Assembly (NCBI GenBank): GCA_036733305.1 | Contig: DAINAT010000160.1 | Span: 1 to 5,707 of the forward strand | Origin: UBA7672 sp036733305 | GTDB taxonomy: Bacteria > Pseudomonadota > Alphaproteobacteria > Caulobacterales > Hyphomonadaceae | Direction: 5' to 3' | DNA: 5,707 bases | Part shown: positions 1-5,028 of the stretch, in pieces | Layout of the letters: each line of letters starts with the position of its first letter | Position numbering within the stretch: position 1 is the stretch's first letter | Made by a program: the position numbers and the translations under genes | Notes under the pieces: model-generated | The model's database searches: none | What the model was told of the DNA's origin: nothing | The model's input: the letters and a program-made list of their open reading frames with translations, nothing else

Positions 1-28
1 TGCGCCACGATGTTTGAAATCCGCGCTC

Positions 29-42
29 GATTGCCGATTGCC
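29..42. repeat. Tandem duplication of a 7-mer
   Basis: GATTGCC occurs twice head to tail (29-35 and 36-42) in the short non-coding stretch downstream of the quinone oxidoreductase gene. It is a direct observation. A two-copy heptamer can arise by slippage and no function is implied. Confidence 0.5.
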
Positions 43-43
43 C

Positions 44-58
44 GGCGCGCAGCGCGCC
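44..58 (-). terminator. GC-rich hairpin at the stop codon of the quinone oxidoreductase gene
   Basis: GGCGCGC and GCGCGCC form a perfect inverted repeat around a single central base. As RNA this gives a six-pair stem with a three-base loop. On the minus strand it starts at the last base of the TAG stop codon. The bases that follow on that strand are not a T run, so it is at best a weak or factor-assisted terminator, or a 3'-end protecting stem. Confidence 0.3.
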
Positions 59-1044
59 TACCCAACCTGCAAGATGATCTTCCCCGTGTGATCCGCGCCA
101 TCCATCGCCGCATGGGCTGCATCGGCCTCCGCCAGCGGATGCACGCTGCTGATCAGCGGCCTGAACCGGCCATCCTTGATCATCGGCCACACATTCTCGA
201 CCACGCCGCGCACCAGCATCGCCTTGTACTCGTCCGTGCGGATGCGCAGCGTCGAGCCGGTCACAGTGATGCGCTTCATCATCAGGCGGGTGAGATCGCC
301 CTCGATCTTCGAGCCCTGCAGGAAGGCGATGTAGCAGAGCCGTCCAAGGTCTTTCAGGATGATCAGGTTCTTGTCGAAATACGGCTTGCCGACCATGTCG
401 AGGATCACGTCGACGCCGCCGGCATCGCGCATCACCTGCTCGAAATCCTCGGTCTTGTAGTTGATGCCACGCGTGGCCCCCAGCTTCTCGCACAACAGGC
501 GCTTCTCTTCGGTCCCTGCCGTCGCATAAACCGTTGCACCCCAGGCCTTGGCGATCTGGATCGCCGTTGTGCCAATCCCGCTCGCCCCACCATGGATCAG
601 CAGGCTCTCGCCCTTTTTCAGCTTCGAGATCTCGAACACATTGTTCCAGACCGTCAGCACAGTCTCAGGCAGGCCCGCGGCTTCCACATAGGTCAGCGGC
701 TCAGGGATCGGCAGGGTCGAGGCCTCATGCGCCACCGCGTATTCGGCATAGCCGCCGCCCGGCACCAGCGCGCAGACTTTCTCGCCGCCCTTCCACAACG
801 TCACGCCCGGGCCCACCGCCTCGATGTCGCCAGCCACTTCGAGACCCAGCGTCTCCGGCGCACCGGGAGGAGGCGGATACTTGCCCGCACGCTGAACCAG
901 ATCAGGCCGGTTTACCCCAGCCGCGCGCACGCGGATCAGCACCTGGCCGGGACCGGGCGAAGGCTTCTCGATCTCGTGCAGGGTGAGGGGGTGTCCCACA
1001 ACGGATTTGACGGCAGTCATCATCTGTTTGGACATTTTAGGCAT
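58..1044 (-). CDS. NAD(P)H:quinone oxidoreductase, PIG3 family (zinc-independent MDR)
   Basis: This 328-residue protein is a medium-chain dehydrogenase/reductase of the PIG3/quinone oxidoreductase type, a family thought to reduce quinones or related enones in the cytosol with NADPH. Residues 45-48 read NRPD and residues 57-61 PPPPG, followed by the family's LGLEVAG stretch at 66-72. The nucleotide-binding loop GGASGIG lies at 152-158 at the head of the Rossmann fold. GSTLR at 263-267 is a late PIG3 signature. The cysteine ligands of zinc alcohol dehydrogenases are absent. Length is normal for the family. The start is uncertain: Met1, Met4, Met8 and Met9 are all possible, the core begins at about Met9, and no strong ribosome binding site distinguishes them. 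An in-frame TGA lies 15 bases before Met1. It is divergent from the DUF1192 gene. The family assignment is firm; the physiological substrate is unknown. Confidence 0.93.
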   Translation of the reverse strand: MPKMSKQMMTAVKSVVGHPLTLHEIEKPSPGPGQVLIRVRAAGVNRPDLVQRAGKYPPPPGAPETLGLEVAGDIEAVGPGVTLWKGGEKVCALVPGGGYAEYAVAHEASTLPIPEPLTYVEAAGLPETVLTVWNNVFEISKLKKGESLLIHGGASGIGTTAIQIAKAWGATVYATAGTEEKRLLCEKLGATRGINYKTEDFEQVMRDAGGVDVILDMVGKPYFDKNLIILKDLGRLCYIAFLQGSKIEGDLTRLMMKRITVTGSTLRIRTDEYKAMLVRGVVENVWPMIKDGRFRPLISSVHPLAEADAAHAAMDGADHTGKIILQVG

Positions 1045-1135
1045 CCCGGGTTTTAATCATGAACAGGGCTGCGAACTCTTGGGCGTACGCATGGCGTTCG
1101 GTCAAGGCGGGGGAGAGAGCCGAGGAGGCACGGCC
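1045..1135. promoter_or_regulatory. Divergent intergenic region between quinone oxidoreductase and DUF1192 genes
   Basis: Both flanking genes are transcribed away from this 91-bp gap, so it should hold both promoters. On the minus strand TTGACC (1100-1105) resembles an alphaproteobacterial -35 box, but no good -10 box stands 16-18 bases beyond it. On the plus strand GAGGAGG (1122-1128) is a strong ribosome binding site seven bases before the DUF1192 ATG. No plus-strand promoter boxes are convincing. Confidence 0.35.
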
Positions 1136-1315
1136 ATGAGTTTCGACGAAGAACCGGTGCGGTCGGTGAAGCCGCGGGCGCTGGACGAGATGTCGATCCA
1201 GGAGCTGAAAGACCGGATTGAAGGTCTCAAGGGCGAAATTACCGCCTGCGAGGCCATGATCGTGAAGAAGGAAGCCACGCGGAAAGCCGCCGACGCCGCC
1301 TTCTTCAAGTCCTGA
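1136..1315 (+). CDS. DUF1192 family small protein
   Basis: This 59-residue protein belongs to DUF1192, a small alphaproteobacterial family of unknown function. The match rests on the C-terminal two thirds: a short acidic/basic lead, then MSIQELKDRIEGLK at about residues 20-33, a charged segment with EITACEAMIVKK, and the closing AADAAFFKS. Leucine and isoleucine spacing in 20-50 is that of an amphipathic helix, probably a coiled coil. There is no signal peptide or membrane segment. The start is set by GAGGAGG seven bases upstream; the reading frame is open further upstream, but that part is not family-like. It lies 174 bp upstream of rcdA on the same strand, an arrangement I recall from other alphaproteobacteria. 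A shared role with rcdA is only a guess. Confidence 0.85.
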   Translation: MSFDEEPVRSVKPRALDEMSIQELKDRIEGLKGEITACEAMIVKKEATRKAADAAFFKS

Positions 1316-1331
1316 GGCAGCGTTGGCGTGA

Positions 1332-1369
1332 GGGGAAGCCGCGACAAAATTCCCCGCAAATTCCGGGGA
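1332..1369 (+). other. Overlapping, mutually exclusive hairpins downstream of DUF1192
   Basis: GGGGAA (1332-1337) can pair with TTCCCC (1350-1355). TCCCCG (1351-1356) can pair with CGGGGA (1364-1369) across a seven-base loop. Both structures use the CCCC segment, so only one can form at a time. The second could act as a weak 3'-end stem for the DUF1192 transcript, but no T run follows it. The pairing is read directly from the sequence; any switching role is speculative. Confidence 0.35.
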
Positions 1370-1441
1370 CCATCCTGCGGCAAGGGTTTTGCGTAGTACC
1401 ACTTGGAAACAAGGACTGCTGGTTATCAAGGCTTGCTCAAG

Positions 1442-1456
1442 GTCTCGGGACGAGAC
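1442..1456. repeat. Perfect 6-bp inverted repeat upstream of rcdA
   Basis: GTCTCG and CGAGAC flank a GGA spacer. The repeat lies about 34 bp before the chosen rcdA start, so it could be an operator near the promoter or a hairpin at the 5' end of the message. I do not recognise it as the site of a known regulator. Confidence 0.4.
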
Positions 1457-1489
1457 TGGTTCGCGAGCCTGGTGTATATTGAGGTTATG

Positions 1490-2038
1490 ATGCTCGACGC
1501 GATGCACTCTGGCGATCCACTGCGCGATGACTGGAAGCGCCGGGTGGTCGAGTTTGCCGGTTCGGAAATGTTCGACCGCCTGTTCAAGGAGGGCATGTCC
1601 CTCGTTGAGGAAGCCGCGACCTATCTCGACGGCCCGGGCCGCACCGACAGCCGCAAGCTCAACCGCGAACTCGCGCTCGTCTACGCCGCCGAAAGCATGG
1701 AAGTGACCACGCGCCTGATGCAGGCCGCCTCCTGGCTCGTCGTGCAGCGCGCGATCCGCGAAAAGGACATGAAGGTCGAGGAAGCAGGCGACGAGAAATA
1801 CCGCATCTCGAAGCCGGGCGAACCGCACCCGGTCGACCGCGCCATCATGCCGGCGCCACTGATGGCTCTGGTCGATCGCTCCCGCGCCCTCTACGAGCGC
1901 GTCTGGCGCTTCGACTCGGCGCTGTTCTCCGAAAGCCCCCCGCCGGCCGAGAACCCGGTAATGAAGCAGATCGACCGTCTCCGCGCCGCAGCCGAAGGCG
2001 GCGCCTTCGATCCGCTCTCGGTCTGGCGTTCGCGCTAG
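1490..2038 (+). CDS. rcdA: RcdA (DUF1465), ClpXP adaptor for regulated proteolysis of CtrA
   Basis: RcdA in Caulobacter works with CpdR and PopA to bring the master regulator CtrA and other substrates to the ClpXP protease during the cell cycle; it is a small cytosolic helical-bundle protein. The family signature runs from EGM through LVEEAATYLDGPGR, then LALVYAAESMEVTTRLMQAASWL and VQRAIREKDM, covering about residues 34-115 of this product. The acidic, proline-containing tail (SESPPPAENP) is probably disordered, as in Caulobacter RcdA. The start is a judgement. A longer frame opens at TTG 1403, but its first 28 codons cross an inverted repeat and use A/T-rich codons unlike the rest. GAGG at 1481-1484 sits five bases before ATG 1490; ATG 1487 is adjacent. 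The result is 182 residues, close to the roughly 174 I recall for Caulobacter. The stop is 8 bp from the end of the convergent TIR-TPR gene. Confidence 0.85.
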   Translation: MLDAMHSGDPLRDDWKRRVVEFAGSEMFDRLFKEGMSLVEEAATYLDGPGRTDSRKLNRELALVYAAESMEVTTRLMQAASWLVVQRAIREKDMKVEEAGDEKYRISKPGEPHPVDRAIMPAPLMALVDRSRALYERVWRFDSALFSESPPPAENPVMKQIDRLRAAAEGGAFDPLSVWRSR

Positions 2039-2046
2039 GTTTGGAT

Positions 2047-3723
2047 CTAGTTTTCTGGACCTTCGGGTGAGGGCGTAGCGCCCAGCTCGTCCATCATTTC
2101 AAGCAGCTCAACCACGCGTTTTTCATTCTTGAAGAAGGCATAGAGCTGCATCGCGCCGCGATAGTGCTCGATGGCGGCCGTCTTGTCGTTCTGCTTGCGC
2201 GCCACGTCGCCAAGGCCAGACAGCGCTTCGGCTTCGGTCGTCCGCCCGTCGATCGACCGCGAAAGGTCGAGCGCGGTTTGATAATGCTCTCTCGCCTCCT
2301 TGAACTTGCCGGTCGCAGAGCTCACGTCGCCAAGACCGAGTTCGGCGTAGATCGTTGAGCCGGTGTCGCCGCTCTCCCCGGCAAGGTCGGCTGCGCTCGC
2401 ATAGCTCTTCAGGGCGGCTGACATCTGCCCCCGCTGGAAGGCCCCACCCCCCAGGCGCCCGTGCACGTTCGACTGGCCGATCAGGTTGCCGGTCTCGACA
2501 TAAAGCTTCAGCGCACGCTGCAGCATCTCATCGGCGCGCTTGGCATTGCCCTGCGTGCGCACCACGTCTGAAAGGTCCGCCAGATCGGCGGCCTGTCCGT
2601 CCTTGTTGCTGAGCTTCTCATTGATCGCCAGCGACTCCCGGAACAGCCGCTCCGCCTCCGCATCGTCGCGCTGGGCCAGCGCAACAACGCCAAGATTACC
2701 CAGCGCCACAGCACGTTTCGCTTCGTCTTCCTCGAACCACGAAATCTGCTCCATCGCGCGCAGCGCCTCCTCGTAATCGCCGGTGCGGAGATAGAGCGAG
2801 CCCAGCATGTTGTGCGCATCTGAATCATTCGGCGACAGCTCTGTGGCGCGGCGGTACGCGTTGATCGAACCTTGCGTGTCCGCCGCAAACGCAAGCGCCC
2901 CGATCTCTTTCCACGTCTCGGCCAGTGCCTGCGCGGCTTTCTCGCCCTCGTCGGCGGCTGACTGCAGATCGGCAAGCGCACCGTCGACATCGCCCACAGC
3001 CAGCTTCTCGGCCGCAGATCCCCGCGCTCCTGATTGGGCCGACAACAACCGCTCGATGCTCTCGCGCAGGGCCGCCTCGGCATCGGCGCTCAAGGGTTGC
3101 GGCGACTTCTGCTTCAGCAGCGTCAGCACTTCCTCGACCTTCGCATCCGTCGCGATCAGCGCCTTCTCGGACGCGCCCGGATTGGTGAAGCCGTCGATGG
3201 TCTGACGCAGGTCCCCGAAGTTCGCGACAATCGCGACAGCGCCAAGCGCCGCTGCGCCAGCGCTGCCCCATGTGAAATAGCGCGAGCGCAGGATGTTGCT
3301 GCTCAACAGACTGCCCAGCACTCCGCCCGAAAGCTGGCCATGCAGCGCCTCCACAACCTCGCGGAACTCCCGATCCGTCGGATCGCCCCGCCAGCCGCTG
3401 AGGTCTGTTGCGCGCAGATGCCCGCCCAGATTGCCGGGAGGCGAGCAGGGCGCCAGCAGGATCGGCACCAGCTTCCGCACCTTCTGGGCACGCGCCGCCT
3501 GCAGGTTCACGCCATCGCTGGCAACCGCTGCCGGTGTCCAGCAGACGATGACGGCGCGGGCCTGATCGATGTCGCTATCGGCCGGGGGCTTGTCGTCAGG
3601 CGCCGCCTGAACCTCGAAGCCTGCCGCCTCGAACGCGCGATGCAGCGGCCTCACAAGTTCGGCGCTGCTCCCGGCATAGGCCAGAAGCAACTGCCTCCCA
3701 GGTGCCGCTTGCCGCGCTGCCAC
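2047..3723 (-). CDS. Degenerate TIR-like domain, membrane helix and TPR-array protein
   Basis: The 558-residue protein has three parts. Residues 11-130 look like a bacterial TIR-type domain: LLLAYAGSS, GFEV at 35-38, the hydrophobic strand AVIVCWTPAAVAS at 57-69, KLVPILL at 84-90 and DLSGW at 107-111. At the usual W-V-x-x-E motif it reads GVNLQ (71-75), so the catalytic glutamate position is Gln75, and the loop before the strand at 57 is short. NADase activity is therefore unlikely. Residues 149-170 form one hydrophobic helix preceded by arginines, predicting the TIR domain inside and the rest in the periplasm. About residues 232-530 are TPR repeats; five near-40-residue units begin close to 338, 378, 418, 458 and 498. 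The tail is Pro/Glu-rich. The start is GTG 3723 with AGGA just upstream and a TAG at 3751-3753. Base composition matches the neighbours. Function is unknown: scaffold, sensor or stress/defence signalling are possible. Confidence 0.85.
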   Translation of the reverse strand: MAARQAAPGRQLLLAYAGSSAELVRPLHRAFEAAGFEVQAAPDDKPPADSDIDQARAVIVCWTPAAVASDGVNLQAARAQKVRKLVPILLAPCSPPGNLGGHLRATDLSGWRGDPTDREFREVVEALHGQLSGGVLGSLLSSNILRSRYFTWGSAGAAALGAVAIVANFGDLRQTIDGFTNPGASEKALIATDAKVEEVLTLLKQKSPQPLSADAEAALRESIERLLSAQSGARGSAAEKLAVGDVDGALADLQSAADEGEKAAQALAETWKEIGALAFAADTQGSINAYRRATELSPNDSDAHNMLGSLYLRTGDYEEALRAMEQISWFEEDEAKRAVALGNLGVVALAQRDDAEAERLFRESLAINEKLSNKDGQAADLADLSDVVRTQGNAKRADEMLQRALKLYVETGNLIGQSNVHGRLGGGAFQRGQMSAALKSYASAADLAGESGDTGSTIYAELGLGDVSSATGKFKEAREHYQTALDLSRSIDGRTTEAEALSGLGDVARKQNDKTAAIEHYRGAMQLYAFFKNEKRVVELLEMMDELGATPSPEGPEN

Positions 3724-3906
3724 TGTCCTGCGCCCCCAATGCCGGCGACGCTAGCGTGACATCGGCCTGCGCGCAATGAAACGGCCGGTCCGCCAAGCTG
3801 TCTGCTTCTTCTGCACCCATATTCGTGTGGGCGCATACTGCGGTGCATGGACAAGTGCGATCCCGGGCGCTTGAAAATGCCGGGGGAAATATCGGAGGGC
3901 GTGCAC
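3724..3906. promoter_or_regulatory. Divergent intergenic region between TIR-TPR and DUF1275 genes
   Basis: This 183-bp gap should contain both promoters. I found no convincing -35/-10 pair on either strand. GGAGGG at 3894-3899 is a strong ribosome binding site for the DUF1275 gene. A small CCCGG/CCGGG stem (3862-3866 with 3880-3884) lies just before it and might affect access to it. A 10-bp palindrome near the TIR gene start is listed separately. Confidence 0.35.
3748..3757. repeat. 10-bp perfect palindrome upstream of the TIR-TPR gene
   Basis: ACGCTAGCGT is its own reverse complement and lies about 25 bp before the GTG start. Its position suits an operator for the TIR-TPR gene, though a 10-bp palindrome can also occur by chance in GC-rich DNA. 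No known regulator site is recognised. Confidence 0.35.
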
Positions 3907-4551
3907 ATGCTACGGCATCGAAAACGCGAAATCGCTCTGGCGATCGGGGCGTCGGCGCTGGCCGGCTATGTCGACGCCATAGGGTTTCTCAGCTTGGGCG
4001 GCTTCTTTGTTTCGTTCATGAGCGGCAACTCCACGCGCCTGGCCGTTGGTCTGGCTGGCGTGCCGATAGAAGCGCTGATCGCCGGGCGGCTGATCGCGTC
4101 TTTTGTTTTGGGCGTGGTCGCAGGAAGTTTGTTGGGCAGGGTGGCGGGCGAACGGCGGCGGCCGGTTGTATTGACGCTGGTAGCCGCGGTGTTGGCGACC
4201 GCAGCTGCTGTCGGGGAGCTGGGAGCTCCCGATATCGCCGTTCTGTTCGTGGCAGCCGCGATGGGCGCAGAGAACACGACCTTCGAACGCGATGGCGAGG
4301 TTTCCATCGGCCTCACCTACATGACCGGTACGTTGGTCAAACTCGGTCAACGCATCGCGGGCGCACTAACGGGTGGATCTCGCCTGGCCTGGGCGCCTTA
4401 CCTGTTGTTGTGGCTGGGACTCGTGACGGGCGCGGTTGCGGGTGCATTCGCCTGGCAGCTGACCGGTCTGGCCGGTCTGTGGCTGGCATCCGCAGGCGCT
4501 TTGGCGCTCGCGGTCGTGGCATTGCTGATCTTGAAGATGGACAGCGCCTGA
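3907..4551 (+). CDS. DUF1275 (YoaK-type) integral membrane protein
   Basis: This 214-residue protein belongs to DUF1275, a family of small inner-membrane proteins of unknown, presumed transport-related function. After a basic start (LRHRKRE) comes the signature GYVDAIGFL at 20-28, then GGFFVSFMSGNSTRL at 31-45. The second-half signature reads GAENTTFERDGEVSIGL and YMTGTLVKLGQ at about 119-148. Six or so hydrophobic segments cover the rest, ending with LALAVVALLIL near the C-terminus. The two SGN/TGT motifs suggest the internal repeat known for this family. The start is ATG 3907, seven bases after GGAGGG; the frame is open 60 bases further upstream but without a comparable ribosome binding site. 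Codons such as ttt, ttg and gtt appear more often than in rcdA or the exporter gene, a mild hint of different origin. It converges on rpmE. Confidence 0.9.
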   Translation: MLRHRKREIALAIGASALAGYVDAIGFLSLGGFFVSFMSGNSTRLAVGLAGVPIEALIAGRLIASFVLGVVAGSLLGRVAGERRRPVVLTLVAAVLATAAAVGELGAPDIAVLFVAAAMGAENTTFERDGEVSIGLTYMTGTLVKLGQRIAGALTGGSRLAWAPYLLLWLGLVTGAVAGAFAWQLTGLAGLWLASAGALALAVVALLILKMDSA

Positions 4552-4580
4552 AAGCAGAAAGCCCGCTGTTTCCAGCGGGC
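4551..4580 (-). terminator. Rho-independent terminator of rpmE
   Basis: Read on the minus strand, GCCCGCTG, a GAAA tetraloop and CAGCGGGC form a perfect eight-pair stem (4561-4580), followed by TTTCTGCTTT (4551-4560). The tail overlaps the last base of the DUF1275 stop codon. On the plus strand the stem is followed by CCTCCC, so it would not terminate the DUF1275 transcript well by the intrinsic route, though it could protect its 3' end. Confidence 0.8.
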
Positions 4581-4586
4581 CCTCCC

Positions 4587-4623
4587 AGTGTTTCCACTTC
4601 GCAACCTGATCGGACGCATCCGA
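4587..4623 (-). other. Two small hairpins between rpmE stop and its terminator
   Basis: AGTG and CACT (4587-4598) pair around a loop that reads GAAA on the minus strand, the same tetraloop as in the terminator. TCGGA and TCCGA (4610-4623) pair around a four-base loop. With the terminator they make three stems in a row in the rpmE 3' untranslated region. Stems of four and five pairs are weak on their own. Confidence 0.3.
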
Positions 4624-4637
4624 CCGGGCAAAACCAA

Positions 4638-4865
4638 TCAGGAGGTTTTGACGAAGCCTTTGAACTTGTCCTTGAAGCGCGACAGGCGGCCGCCGCGGTC
4701 GAGCGAGACGCTCGCGCCGCCGGTCCAGGCCGGGTGCGATTTCGGGTCGATGTCGAGCGACAGCTTGTCGCCGGCTTTGCCCATGCACGAGCGCGTCTGA
4801 TACTCGGTACCGTCCGTCATCACGACCGTGATGAAGTGGTAATCGGGATGGCCTTCTTTTTTCAT
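4638..4865 (-). CDS. rpmE: Large-subunit ribosomal protein L31, zinc-free type
   Basis: The 75-residue product is bL31, which sits at the bridge between ribosomal subunits. MKKEGHPDYHFITVVMTDG at the start and HPAWTG at about 44-49 are the family hallmarks. The cysteine pairs that bind zinc in the E. coli type are missing: the central region reads SCMGKAGDKLSLDIDPKSHP with a single cysteine, so this is the C-minus form. The basic C-terminus (RFKDKFKGFVKTS) is typical of alphaproteobacterial L31. The start is ATG 4865, matching the conserved N-terminus; the frame is open upstream but that part is not family-like. The ribosome binding site is weak (AGAGAC about seven bases before). It is divergent from the exporter gene and has its own promoter and terminator candidates. 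Confidence 0.96.
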   Translation of the reverse strand: MKKEGHPDYHFITVVMTDGTEYQTRSCMGKAGDKLSLDIDPKSHPAWTGGASVSLDRGGRLSRFKDKFKGFVKTS

Positions 4866-4902
4866 CGGAAGTCTCTGTCGCGGCTGTCGTAAGGTCCCAA
4901 AA

Positions 4903-4912
4903 GCGTTAACGC
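4903..4912. repeat. 10-bp perfect palindrome in the rpmE leader
   Basis: GCGTTAACGC lies about 40 bp before the rpmE start, inside the predicted leader. A CTCGAG palindrome follows at 4913-4918. It could be an operator or an RNA element for control of L31, but it does not match the Zur-type site seen before zinc-type L31 paralogues elsewhere, and it contains only one TTAA, so it is not a full CtrA box. Confidence 0.35.
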
Positions 4913-4941
4913 CTCGAGCCTTGCTGAATTCGGGAGCGGGG

Positions 4942-4970
4942 CTCATACCCGAAGCTGGCCGGGCTGGCAA
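4942..4970 (-). promoter_or_regulatory. Candidate promoter of rpmE
   Basis: On the minus strand TTGCCA (4965-4970) is five of six to the -35 consensus. It is followed by a 17-base spacer and TATGAG (4942-4947), four of six to the -10 consensus. Transcription would begin near 4935, giving a leader of about 70 bases. This is inferred from motif match and spacing only. Confidence 0.45.
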
Positions 4971-4986
4971 GCTTGGCCGTCAGGCG

Positions 4987-5005
4987 CCCGGAAACCGGGG
5001 CTTTT
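4987..5005 (+). other. Hairpin followed by TTTT in the exporter gene leader
   Basis: CCCGG (4987-4991) and CCGGG (4995-4999) pair around AAA, and TTTT follows at 5002-5005 after two bases. The form is that of a short intrinsic terminator on the plus strand, yet no plus-strand gene ends nearby and the exporter ATG is 24 bases further on. It could attenuate leader transcription if the promoter lies upstream, or be chance. Confidence 0.3.
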
Positions 5006-5028
5006 GAGGGCGGCCAGTCGAGGGCGGA

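Larger units (their letters stand above)
1316..1489 (+). promoter_or_regulatory. Repeat-rich leader/promoter region of rcdA
   Basis: The 174 bp between the DUF1192 stop and the chosen rcdA start hold several inverted repeats (listed separately) and four CAAGG pentamers starting at 1381, 1410, 1427 and 1438. Two of these are part of TCAAGG copies exactly 11 bp apart, about one helical turn. TATATT at 1475-1480 could be a -10 box, but its matching -35 position (GAGACT) is poor, and it would give almost no leader before the start codon. GAGG at 1481-1484 is the likely ribosome binding site. No CtrA-type TTAA-N7-TTAA box was seen. Confidence 0.4.

Noticed and set aside
10..1056. Open frame of 348 codons on the plus strand
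   Set aside because: It is antisense to the well-supported quinone oxidoreductase, rich in His, Arg and Leu, and resembles no family. Long antisense frames are common in GC-rich coding DNA.
1316..1489. A small RNA gene or riboswitch in the gap before rcdA
   Set aside because: Stems are short and there is no terminator with a T run or recognisable aptamer; described only as a regulatory region.
1037..1828. Open frame of 263 codons on the minus strand over DUF1192 and the first part of rcdA
   Set aside because: It crosses two recognised genes and an intergenic gap and shows no family features.
1913..2826. GANTC (CcrM methylation) sites as cell-cycle promoter elements
   Set aside because: The GANTC sites I noticed (1913, 2633, 2822 and also 4418) all lie inside genes, not in the intergenic regions.
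2047..3723. Reading the TIR-TPR gene as part of a Thoeris-like or other named defence operon
   Set aside because: No sirtuin-like, SLOG, nuclease, STAND ATPase or cyclase gene lies beside it, and the catalytic residue appears lost.
3034..3759. Open frame of 241 codons on the plus strand
   Set aside because: Antisense to the TIR and membrane-helix part of the TIR-TPR gene; no recognisable domain.
3825..4892. Open frame of 355 codons on the plus strand
   Set aside because: It covers the DUF1275 gene in another frame and then rpmE in antisense. The product is Arg/Gly-rich and of low complexity, as expected for a shadow frame.
4903..4912. CtrA binding box
   Set aside because: Only one TTAA is present; the second half-site at the N7 spacing is missing.
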